Of a stretch of DNA of 64,000 nucleotides, positions 1-12,000 are shown piece after piece. A program made the position numbers and the translations under genes. The DNA comes from Chaenocephalus aceratus (Eukaryota; Chordata; Actinopteri; Perciformes; Channichthyidae), in NCBI GenBank assembly GCA_023974075.1, contig CM043790.1, positions 21,660,983-21,724,982 of the forward strand, in the 5' to 3' direction. Positions within the stretch are counted from its first letter, which is position 1. Each line of letters starts with the position of its first letter. The notes beneath the pieces are model-generated. The model did no database searches, was not told where the DNA came from, and was given only the letters and a program-made list of their open reading frames with translations.

Positions 1-54
1 TCCTGGTAATAAGCTGGCGGTGTGTTACTCCAAACAGGCCCTTTCTGAACCTAC

Positions 55-3000
55 CCTCTCCTCCATGGCTGACTTGTGGTTCTTCCTCTCCATGTCCAGT
101 TGACTCTGACTCTCTTTCAGAGCTTTTTTAGCCTTTCCTAGGCTCTCCTGTGTTGAGGAAAGCTCCTTCTTCTGAGCCTCTTTCTCCTGCTGGGCCTTCT
201 GTAGGTCTGCAGTCAGGCTCTGAGCTCTCCTGTCCAGATCTGCATGCTGAGTCTTCCCCTCCTGGGTCACCTTGTCCAGGTTCACCTGCAGAGCAGCTTT
301 GTCCTGCTCACTGCGCTCCAGCTGCTGCTGAACGTCGCTCAAAGCAGCTGCTTTTTTCTTCAACTCCTCTTGTAGTGTTGCAGCCCTAAACAATGGAAAG
401 ACAGGTCTTTTTGTTAGAACTCATCACGAAAAAGTGAATAATAGCATGAGGTTGTACCGGCACTGAATACAATCACAGGGAGTTAGTAACACATTGATTT
501 ACACACATTGCATGGGGGGGGCGTAGTAATCAGCAGCGAACCGCTTCAACACGTGTATTTCGGTGTATTCACAGCATTCTTTTGGTTATTCTACAGTATT
601 GTTGTTTTATAGTTATTTGTTAATGTAACCCAATTTGTGTTCTTTGAAATTGAAAAGGATATTGCATTGTGTGTGTTACTTTCGTTGCAGTTGTATGTCT
701 TAAGTGTAATTTGGCTTGGCTTTCTATTTCGTATGGACATGCTTTTATTTTGAAGGAGAGTTAGCGCAGTTGACAGGAAGTTGTTGTTGCTATGGAAACA
801 ATGTGACAGAGATTAATGGAGAAAAAGTCATATCTACATATAAAGACGGAAAAAGTAAACGATAACGTTCATGGTTAAGTGTTAGCACCCCCCGAAGAGG
901 CACAAGCTCTTACGTTGATATTGGAGATTTCAATAAATTCAGAAAAAGAAAAAAAATATCCGAATAACGAAATTGAAACCCGAATAGTACTCCAACGAAC
1001 GAATATTCGGATATTCGGGTACAGCCTTACTATGCACCAGTAGATTTGATCTCACCCTGCTTTCTCCGTCTCCAGTGAGCGCTGCAGCTCCTTTGCTTTC
1101 CGTTTGACCTCTGACCCCTCCTTTAGCAGCTTCTGCACTTCTTGCTGCACCTGGTCCCGTGAGGCCTGCACCTCCCCAACCTGAGACTCCAATTTCTGTG
1201 TTTGGATCAAAACACCAAATTAGTTTCGAAAAACCGAAATGTATGTAGACTGAGGACACCAGAGAGAGGACAGTTAAGGCCTCAACATGTCCCTCTAACA
1301 TCCTGTACTCTCAATAAAGAATCATCACAGACCTTATTGAGTCCCTCCAGCTGCTCTATACGCTGTTCTGAGGCCAGGAGTTTGTCTTTGCATTCCTTCA
1401 GACTGGCGTCCAGCTGTGAGCCCTGCTCCTGTCTCTCCTTAAGCTTTTGGGCTTGCTCCTCCACCTTCTTCTGAACTTTATTCAGCTCCTTCACACGACA
1501 GGGGCGAGGGTGCAGGATACGAGAAGGAAGAGTGAGGTGAGTGAGGGGGGGGGAACAAATATTCGGTAAGGCATTAATAAATATGCTCAAAGCCGACATA
1601 AAGTGGCACAAAGGAGGTGCTAACCTGCTGCTTGTCCTGCAGTGCATGCTGGGCCGTCTCCAGGTTGTTTTCCAGGTTAGCTTTCTGTGCAGCCTTGGCT
1701 GCCTCTGTAGACAGCAGCATCTCTGTCTTTGCTTTCAGCTGAAGAAAGATAGGCGCACAAACAATGTTATTCTCTTTTCAAAATCAGTTTGACAACAACA
1801 TACAGATTCTTCGAGTAACGTCAAAGACAGAGACACAACTATATGTAGTTGAATACATATGGCTCAGGCGTGCTTCTGAAGGGGTTTACCTGAGCATCCA
1901 GCTGGGCTACCTTCTCCTTGCTGTCAGCCAGGTGGGCGGTGAGTTCGGTGACGGAGGTCTCCAGGGTGAGGGCTCGGTCCTGGGCGGAGCGCAGCAGGGT
2001 CTTCTGCTCCTGGACCTGCTTATGGAGGTTATCCTGGGCTTGCTTGTTGCTCTCTGACTGGTTCTTCAGCTTGTCTGTCAACTGTGTGACCTTTAAGACC
2101 CACATATAAAGAACCGTTTTAGAAAAGCTCAACAACATTCCCCTGTCAGTACTGTTCAATAACACTGGCCTTTCTATATGATGCTAATAGAAGATCTACA
2201 TTGCAGGTTTTAGAGTGACACTATATATACCTGTTCTTGTAGTGCGTGGTTTTTCTCTTTCAGCTGGTTGAGCACAGCGGTCTCTCCCTCTCCGGCCTGG
2301 ATCTTGGCACACAGGTCCTCCCTCTCGGTCTCCAGCTGGGTCACAATGTCCTTACTCTTCTGCAGCAGAGCCTCCAGATTCTGGATCTTCTGGTCCTTGT
2401 CTCCGATCTGACGCAGGACCTGCTCCAGGTCGTTCTGCAGCATTAAGGCAAGTCAGCATACGAGAACGATTACACTAGGAGAGTCTGGTAGAAATGTTTA
2501 ATTTGTGTCTCGTGGGAGGTTTGTGTTAGGATTATCACAAATTGTTTGTGGAGGAACAAAAGTGTTGTTGATGTCTGTATCAGAATAGTGTTTAGTGTGA
2601 GTGGTGATGTGTATGCCCTCTGATAATAATATCTGAGGGTTTTTCCTGTGAACAGTACCTGTGCCTCGCGCAGTTTGCCGTTGGTGTTTTGCTGCAGCGC
2701 CTGCAGCTCTGTGTGCTGCTGCTTAGCTTTCTCCAGCTGGTGCTGCATGTCTGTATTCTTACTGGCACTCTCCTTCAACTACAGGTGTGAAACAAAGAAG
2801 CGCATTCATTAGCACAAACCTATTAACCTAAATGGATTATTACTTTGTGCATCATCCTGTCTCTTTATTATCAGTCTACAACAGTAACATAAACTACACA
2901 TGCAGATCCTACAGCATACCTTAAGACACACACTCAAACATTTCAAACATTTATGTCCAGATGTTCTTTCAGTATGTCAGTTTCCTGTAGTGATCGGTAA

Positions 3001-6000
3001 GGCCTACCTGCTCTTCTGCCCGGGACAGTTTGAGCTGCAGGTCGGCGGCTTGCTGTTCGCGGTCCTTTAGTTTCTCCCCAGACAGCTGCCTCTGTTCCTT
3101 CAGACGACCTTGCACCTCGCCCAGCTGCCTCTCCGCCTCCAGCAGTTTGGCGTGCAGCTAGAGAGAGCGCGGGGAGAGGGGAGATGAGGAAGATGGACGA
3201 ATAAAGATGGAAACAGTAATAGCAAAGAAACACAGCAGATGTAGGAAACACAAGGAGGATTTTTTACACATTACTAAATAACACGTGTGCCTAAATGCTT
3301 GGTGTTTTCTGAACAGGGATTCTGACAGTTATGACAGTAGAGTTCTTCTTTTGCACCATCTGCCCATGTACAGTGTGTGATGGTCCGCCCTGCTCACCTG
3401 ACTGATCTCAGTATGCTGCTGAGCACCTTGGCTGTCTTTTTCCTCTCTTTGCAGCTCCAACTGTTTCCTCTCGACCTTCATCTCTGCGTGCTTCACCTCC
3501 AGCTCGGTGATCTCACTCTTCAGCTTTGCCACCTCTTCAGCCCTCTCTCCCAGCTGCGCCTGGGCCTTCTGCAGGGAGGCTTCAGCCCCCGTGGCCCGGG
3601 CCTGGAGCTCCTGAACCTCCAGCTCCCTCTCCCTCAGGCTGCCTTGAGCACCCTTCTTGGCAGCCTTCTCAGCTCCAAATCGCTCCTCCAGGTCCTTGTT
3701 CTCTTTCTCCTTACGCTGAAGCTTCTCAGACAGGCTCTGTAAAAACAGGAGAGGACAACATGAGGCAGATGTTCAGAACTTTAGGAAGTATTGGGAGTGA
3801 AAGATGTTCCTAAGTAGGAATAAAAGCCATAAGTAAAAATAGAAATCAAAAGTGAGTAAAATCTTAGTTTTTTAAGGTAGGAGGTTCTCAGGATAAAGAT
3901 TGACAGTGTTTGAAAAGTGAGGTCTTTCAAAAAGCCACACTGTAACGACTTGTCTATTAAAATACAGTTGGCATGATGGGAGATGCAACGAGTCACAAAT
4001 GATTCATGCAATGTAAGCTATAGAAAAGAACAGTCGGCGGTCTATTGTAAAGCGAGGTATGGCATTTCGAGGGGAAAGGTTTACAACACAGGACTGGGAA
4101 TAACGTAGTGTGTGAACAGCACCGGCCCTGCTCTAAGCTCAGGCAGTAAACTTGGAAACAGGGTGATAAAGAACAAAATGGTGTTAATAGTGGAGCGTGC
4201 TGCTAACCAGGGAGTGTGACAGGACACATGGACTTCACAGACGTCCAATACACCTCTGCAGGCCACCACAGCAACTGGCAAACCTAAACAACCCTCCACA
4301 AACACTTTCTGTTCTTTCCTTCCTCTCTGTTCTACCCGCTCTTTCATTGTGTCTCTTCTGTTGGTCTTTCACCTGTCTGTTCTTAGGATCCTCTCACTGT
4401 CTGCTCCATCACTTTTCTCACGTGTTTGGTATCTGTTTCAAGTCTCAGGGTCTCCTGTTGCGAGGAGAAGCGTTGGGAGGGGGCAACACACTGGATATCC
4501 AGTTCTGTAATCCCCCTTTTACCCAGAAACCTCTGTGACATGCCTGCTGTGGGAGGATTTCATCTCCGGCAGGAACCCGCTGCCTCCAGGCCCCGGCTCA
4601 TTGGATCAGTGCCGGTACCTGTGATTGTGTTTCACCCCAAGTGACAGCGGAGTTCCCCCCCTGCTGGTTTAATTATAGAGCTGCTCGTGGTTTTGTATCA
4701 ACATGTCTGAGTTGCCAAATGAGGCTGGTGAGAGCAGAGCATTGTAATAGAAGCTGATGCCGAGCAACAGACGTGGGTTCATAGAAACAGAGAAGGCGTG
4801 CTCTGTGCTAGAGAGGGGCAGCTGGGAAGGCTGATTAACATTACTGAAGTACAAGTAAATCCTTCACAGTCATATGCTGTATAATGGAGCTGTTTCTATT
4901 TCCATGTTATCCAATCAGGGTTAATGGACAACAGGGCAGCCGCAAGAGTGTATGTGGGGGGGGGGGGTTGCAGAGTAACATCATTATGAGTCTGATGGAA
5001 CATTTGAAATAAACAAACTTTCTAACTTTTTTTTACGTAAATAAAATATTTATAAAGAGCCAAAACATGTTATTTATAATATTTCTAGTTTTCTAACAAA
5101 ATCACTTTTTTATATGATAGTGTTGTATTTTGTATGAAAATCTAAATAATATCAAAAACAAGAGACGGCAACACATTTAAATTAATTTTTAGGATTTGAA
5201 ATCCACTGTTCACCCGTGGGTTTCCATGCTGCTTCACCGAAAACCTCTCCAAATGTACAGTAGGGTGCAGATCAGTAAATTAATCGCTCTGATTAATAAT
5301 CCCTCATAATCCCGACAATCATCCCTTCAGTCGTAGATATAACAAATCGGAATAAGCCTAATGTATCTGCAGTAATCTGCTGAGAGACAAAACGGTCACA
5401 TGACTATGACTAGAATGACTTCCTAGCAATGCTGTGCCTCCACTAACCACTCAAGTTACATTTTACAGCAATTTCTGTCCAAAGTGTCATCACTTGTCAT
5501 AAATGGTTTATGAATTATGGAGTATTGGCCACACCTTTTTATTTGTGTGGTCCCAGTGACCCTTTGCAATCTAATTCTAATCAGACCATCCTTAAGTCCA
5601 ACTGGAGGCTCCTGGGACAATGTGTTCACAGGAACGCTACAGGCGCAGCGGCATTATAATTGTTTGTTTGTGTGGTACCTGGCTCTGCTGCTGCAGATTG
5701 TTCAGATTGCTCTGCAGCTGGTGGATCTGCTGTGTGTAGACAGCTGCTTCCTGGGGACCCTTCTCCAGCTCTGCTTTTAGTTGGGATATGGTCATCTGCA
5801 ACACAATAGAAACATACTGTATGTTATAGTCTGCAAACAATAGACTGCACGTTCAGATAACTGAAGCACCACTGTGAGGGAATGACATGAACGAAGAACT
5901 TAACATGGATAAGTTACAGCGAGAATTCAGTCGCACAAAAACCCAACGAAGGCATGGAAAGGTTACACATGGGTCAAAAGAAAATCTGTTTTTTAAGTTT

Positions 6001-9000
6001 AAAGGAACTGAAAAAGATGTAGAAGTAAGTGAAGGGCCAAATTGAAATGTTTTTACCTCCAGTTTACGAATCTTGAAGAAATAGTGAGTGTTGTGGAAGG
6101 ATACAGTATGAGAGGAGCAGAGGAACAAAGGGAGGGAGAGAGAGACATACAAGAGGTCAGTCATGATACATCCATGAACTGCAATCTGTAGCAAAGAGGG
6201 AGATGCTCCTTGGATGAGAGTTCGTCGTGCCAATATCATGCGATGAAAGTATTAAGCTGACCATTTTGTACGAAAGATGGTCGGCTTCATACTGTTGCTG
6301 GGGAAGGTGGTGCATGAGCCTTATGTTTTCAATTCAAAGTTGACTTGTCTCTGGCCAACCTTGAGAATAACAGCTGACCGCGATCAGCTCCAATACTTTT
6401 ATACTGTGGAACTCAACCTTTAATGATTAACCACGATGGTCTCATAATGAAAAAACAGACGCATTTCAAATAATTTAGGAATGTGGTTCCACAAAACTAT
6501 CCGAGAACATTTGCAGAGATGTGCAGAAGGAGAGGGTCGGGCCTGACGCTCTCGATACATGTTCTCATTCTTCTGGGATGAAAAATGCAAGAAGTAAGGC
6601 TAAATTATTCACCATGAATTACTTAGTAAGAATAAGAAATATATATGTTTTCCCTACAGTATGTTGGAAACTATTTTAAAGATTATTTCAGAGCTTCTTT
6701 TGCAAGTGCAGTAGGTCGGCTTAAGAAATTAGATGAAATGGAAAGGGGTTCAAATTAGAAATACTCAATTATAATTTACGTATACAATACAATCTTGTAG
6801 ATTATCAAGCAAACTGTGGGAATTAATGTTCTCGTTTATGCGACTGTTCAATTTAGGGTTCAACGGGAGGTTATTCTGCAACACATCAGGTACAAAGTTT
6901 AAGTGAGATTGAGAAGAAGTACATCTCAAGATGTTGTGTGTTTCGTCCCCTCACCTCAGAGGTAGTGTGGTTAGCCTGCAGCTGCTCGTACTGGGCCTTG
7001 AGGCGCTCAGACTCCTCCTCCCTCTCACGGGTCGAACTGTCCATCAGGGTCTGGGTCTGCACCAGCTCCTTCTGCAGCACCTCCACGTCCTCCACTCCCG
7101 GCCGCTGCAGCTAGGGGGCAGAGCAGAGGACCGGATTAAAGCTGGGAGAACTGAGTGGAAGATAGTGTGTGGACACATCAGGCTTTTGGTATTAATATAA
7201 ATCAGAACGAGATCCGTAGCTGAACAATGCAAATCTATATGGACGTCTCCTTGAAGATCTATAACGTATATATTTGTATGAAGCTTCTCTGAACCACTGA
7301 GAGTAGTCCATCCATCCATCCATCTTCTCCCGCTTATCCGTGGTCGGGTCGCGGGGGTAGCAGTTCCAGCAGAGAGCCCCAAACTTTCTTTTCCCTGGCG
7401 ACATCAACCAGCTCTGACTGGGGGATCCCAAGGCGCTCCCAGGCCAGCGAAGAGATATAATCCCTCCACCTGGTCCTAGGTCTACCCCTTGGTCTCTTCC
7501 CAGCTGGCCGTGCCTGGAACACCTCCCTAGGGAGGCGCCCAGGTGGCATCCTAACTAGGTGCCCGAACCACCTCAACTGGCTTCTTTCGACGCGAAGGAG
7601 GAGCGGCTCAACTCCGAGTCCCTCCCTGATGACCGAACTTCTCACCTTATCTCTAAGGGAGACACCAGCCACCGTGCAGAGAAAACCCATCTCGGCCGCT
7701 TGTATCCTCGATCTCGTTCTTTCGGTCATGACCCATCCTTCATGACCATAGGTGAGTGTAGGAACGAAAATGGCCCGGTAGACAGAGAGCTTTGCCTTCT
7801 GGCTCAGCTCCCTTTTCGTCACAACGGTGCGGTAAAGCGACTGCAGTACCGCTCCCGCTGCACCGATTCTCCGGCCCATCTCACGCTCCATTGTTCCCTC
7901 ACTCGAGAACAAGACCCCGAGATACTTGAACTCCTTCACTTGGGGTAAGGACTCATTCCCTACTTGGAGTGGACAGTCCATCGGTTTCCTGCTGAGAAAC
8001 CATGGCCTCAGATTTGGAGGTGCTGATCCTCATCCCAGCCGCTTCACACTCGGTTGCGAACCGATCCAGTGAGTGCTGAAGGTCGCAGACCGATGAAGCC
8101 ATCAGAACCACATCATCTGCAAAAAGCAGTGGTGCAATCCTTAGTCCACCGAACTGCAGACCCCCCCCCCCACGACTACGCCTCGAAATCCGATCCATGT
8201 ATATTACAAACAGGATTGGTGACAAAGCGCAGCCCTGGCGGAGGCCAACCCTCACCGGAAATGGGTCCGACTTACTGCCGAGGACCCGGACACAGCTCTC
8301 GCTTTGGGAGTACAGAGATTGGATGGCCCTGAGTAGAGACCCCCTCACCCCATACTCCCGCAGCACCTCCCACAGTAACTCCCTGGGAACTCGGTCATAC
8401 GCCTTCTCTAAGTCTACAAAACACATGTAGACCGGATAAGCGTACTCCCAGGCCCCCCCCAGGATCCTTGCGAGAGTAAAAAGCTGATCCGTCGTTCCAC
8501 GACCAGGACGGAATCCGCATTGTTCCTCCTCAATCTGAGGTTCGACAATCGGCCTGACCCTCCTTTCAAGTACCTTGGAGTAAACTTTCCCGGGTAGGCT
8601 GAGTAGTGTGATGCCTCTGTAATTGGCACACACCCTCTGATCCCCCTTTTTGAAAAGGGGAACCACCACCCCGGTCTGCCACTCCTTCGGTACTGTTTCC
8701 GACTTCCACGCAACGTTGATGAGACGTGTCAACCATGACAGTCCCTCAACACCCAGAGCCTTCAGCATTTCTGGGCGGATCTCATCCACCCCCGGGGCTT
8801 TGCCACTGTGGAGTTGTTTGGCGACCTCAGTGACCTCCCCCCGGGAGATTGGTGTTGATCCCCCGTCATACTCCAGCTCTGCCTCTAACATAGAGGGCGG
8901 AGTTGTCGGGTTCAGGAGTTCCTCAAAGTGTTCCTTCCAACGTCCCAACACTCCATCAGTTGAGGTCAACAACGTCCCATCCTTACTGTACACAGCTTGG

Positions 9001-12000
9001 ATGGTTCCCTGCTTCCCCCTCCTGAGGTGTCGGACAGTTTTCCAGAACAACTTTGCCGCCCGAAAGTCCTTCTCCATGTCTTCTCCAAACTTCTCCCACA
9101 CCCGCTGCTTTGCCTCGGCCACGGATGAGGCTGCTGCCCTTCGGGCCTGTCGGTACCTTGCAACTGCCTCGGGAGTCCCCCGGGATAACAAATCCCTGAA
9201 GGCCTCCTTCTTCAGTCGGACGGCTTCCCTGACCACCGGTGTCCACCAGGAGGTTCGAGGGTTACCGCCCCTTGAGGCACCTAGGACCTTGAGACCACAG
9301 CTCCCCACCGCGGCTTCGGCAATAGAGGCTTTGAACACCGACCACTCTGGTTCAATATCCCCAACCTCCACAGGAATGCCCGAAAAGCTCCGCCGGAGGT
9401 GCGAGGTGCCTCTCTGAAGAACCAGCACCTTACCGTGGTAGAGAGGTTTGTGTGCCCTGATGAACCTGGGGGCTGTGTTGTCTGGAACCTTGTGTTCCTG
9501 GTAGGGTCTCCCATGGCAAATTGGTCTCAGGCAAGGGGCCAGACTAAGATTGGTTCAAAAGATCTCATGAAAGACGACACAGGAAGTGAGGATACCCGGC
9601 CCGGAGGAAGCCCGGGGTCCCCTTCTGGAGCCAGGCCCAGAAGGAGGACTCGTCGGCGAGCGTCTGGTGGCCGGGCTTGCCACGGAGCCCGGCCGGGCCC
9701 AGCCCGAAAAGGCAACGTGGGCAACACCTCCGCTTCTCCGTCCCGCGGGCCCACCACCTACGGGAAACATCGATGGGGTCGGGTGCGCTGCCAGAAGGGT
9801 GGCAGTGAAAGCGGAGGGTCTCGACGGACCAGACCCGGGCGGCAGAAGCTGGCTTTGGGGACGTGGAACGTCACCTCTCTGGGGGGGAAGGAGCCGGAGC
9901 TTGTGCGGGAGGTGGAGCGGTACCAGTTGGATCTGGTTGGGCTCACCTCTACGCACAGCGTCGGCTCTGGAACCTTACTTCTGGACTGAGAGTAGTAAAA
10001 TAAGAAAATAAAGACCGATGACAAAGAAAAAGTGAAACGAGACAACTCTTCTTTAGAGTACAGGTACATTTCTTTCCGCCATCACTTTTGGTCTATATCA
10101 CCAGGGAACAAAGAATAATTGTAACATTAGGGGGGGCTATGAGATGAGATTGCACTATTCCAAAACATGTGTGAAAATACTATTTTGAATGATATACTGT
10201 CCTAATGTCTTGGCTATCAGATTATCTTCTAAAAAGTATTTTTGTATGACTGTTATAAAAACCACACAATGACCATTTGCCTTTGTTTTTCATAGAGAAA
10301 TTAGAATAATGATGTCACTTCTTCCCAATATCGTAAATTATAGTGTCATTACAATAGTCAAAATAAGCGCAGTTAGATAGATCTTACATTTTTCAGACCT
10401 ACTTATGGCTATCCTTGCAATAACTGAACTAATGTTTTGTCGGACTTAGATCTGCTTTGATTCCTTCAGCACACATCTGAAAGCCAAACAGATTTCATGG
10501 TGTCAATTCAATGTCTTTCTTTCAGACTCCCGAGCACTGATGAAGTGTGTTCTGTACCAGTTCTGTTTGGAGTCTCTCGTTCTCCTGCTTCTCCTTCTGA
10601 AGCTGTTCGGTCAGTCGGCCCAGTCTCTGGTCAGCAGCCTCCCTCAGACTCTTCTCCTCATCATAGCGGGACTTCAAGTCTGTCAGAACAAACACTTTTG
10701 TTTTTAGTAGTTAATACTATCATATTTAAAATAACGCAAATACCTCACTTGTGAGGAAAAAACACATCAGCAGAAAATGCAAAACCCTGCATCGAGTCTG
10801 TAAAACTAAATGTTGAATAAACTACTTCAGAAGAAACACAATGGATGGATTGAGCAGATATAACAGTGGGTTAGTGAAAGAGTTCTTCAGTGTTGTTGGA
10901 TGATGCAGATTTGGAGACACAGGCCTTTCAGTTTCCTGGTGCCACACTAACCTACTATCTCTGTGGCCAGCTGCGCAGCCTTCTGCTCAAACAGGTCTTT
11001 CATCTGCTTGATGTTGAACTTTTCTGTCTCTGCTTCGTTCAGCTTCTTCTCAAGTGCTGAGAAAAGAGTACCAGATATAAGTGATTGATGTTTGGGATTT
11101 TTTTTCAGTTATCTTAAACAGAAAATGCCCCCCTACCTAAATCCTCAGAGCCCGGCATCTGTCCATCATTCTGTGGAATTGAGAGTAAGAGAGAAAAATG
11201 TACAGTAAGAGTAAGCATTTCCATCATGTTCTATCAAGCAGTTTTATATTCAGAGAGCCATTGTAATAAATCTTAAATATCTTGAAGGAATTACTTGCTT
11301 CAGTTGTCCTTGGACTTTGTCTAACTCCTTCTTGAGTTCTTCGGAAAACCACTTTTCCTCCTAATCAGGTACAACAATACACAGATACAAAATAAAGTAT
11401 GTATTTAACATCAAATGTACACATCTGTTTGTTTCAGAGACTCCAGCTTACCTTAAGAGAACAATGCAGGTCCTGAACCTCCTGCCGAAGCATTGTAAGG
11501 TCCTCCCTAAAAGAAGGAGAGGCTTGTTTACAAAAATGCATAAACTCAAAAAATCTGTCATCATGAGGTTATTATTGTCATAATACATGTAACATTAAAG
11601 TCTCACCGAGTTGGGGCCATGTGAGAGGGCAGGTCTCCGGTATCATGGAACAGCTCATAGTGCTTGAACAGCTCCTCTGCTGAGTTGTGAGACTTCATGC
11701 ACTGAGGACAGATGAAGCCCTGAAAAGCAGAAACACAACATCAGACTCCACCATGTGACAATGACTTCTTCAAGTGTTTCGGTCTGCTTCCAAAGTTTAG
11801 AAAAAGGTTATTGAAAGGCCAGCGTTACCTCAGACGTCTGATCGTGATTCAGGTCTGTGCTGGGCGGCTCCGACTCTGCGTTCTGGGAGCCTCCCTTCCC
11901 AGGAGTCTGGAGAGGAGAGCATACACTATATCAGTCTGAATGTATTAAAACACACTCTCTATATTTTTTAGATAACTCAACTGCCTGAGAGAAACAGTTA

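Larger units (their letters stand above)
7308..9984 (-). mobile_element. RTE-clade (Rex3-like) LINE with inverted 5' end, in EEA1 intron 8
   Basis: The insertion is flanked by an exact 12-bp duplication, ACTGAGAGTAGT, at 7296-7307 and 9985-9996. Read on the minus strand its 3' end is a GGATAAGCGGGAGAAG tail followed by ATGG repeats (ccat at 7308-7323), which is typical of Rex3/RTE elements. The minus strand from about 9420 to 7334 encodes a reverse transcriptase. The outer part, about 9425-9984, runs the other way: on the plus strand it shows a GC-rich 5' leader and then the endonuclease start, [17 protein letters not shown], at about 9856-9906. The endonuclease middle is missing. This is the structure expected from twin priming: 5' inversion with internal loss in a single insertion event. 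Confidence 0.9.

Noticed and set aside
150..389. Plus-strand open frames across EEA1 exons (also 1202-1474, 1764-2057, 3377-3742)
   Set aside because: They are antisense shadows of coiled-coil exons, whose biased codons leave long open frames on the other strand.
8650..9417. 255-codon plus-strand frame opposite the LINE reverse transcriptase
   Set aside because: It is antisense to the recognisable reverse transcriptase and has no domain of its own.
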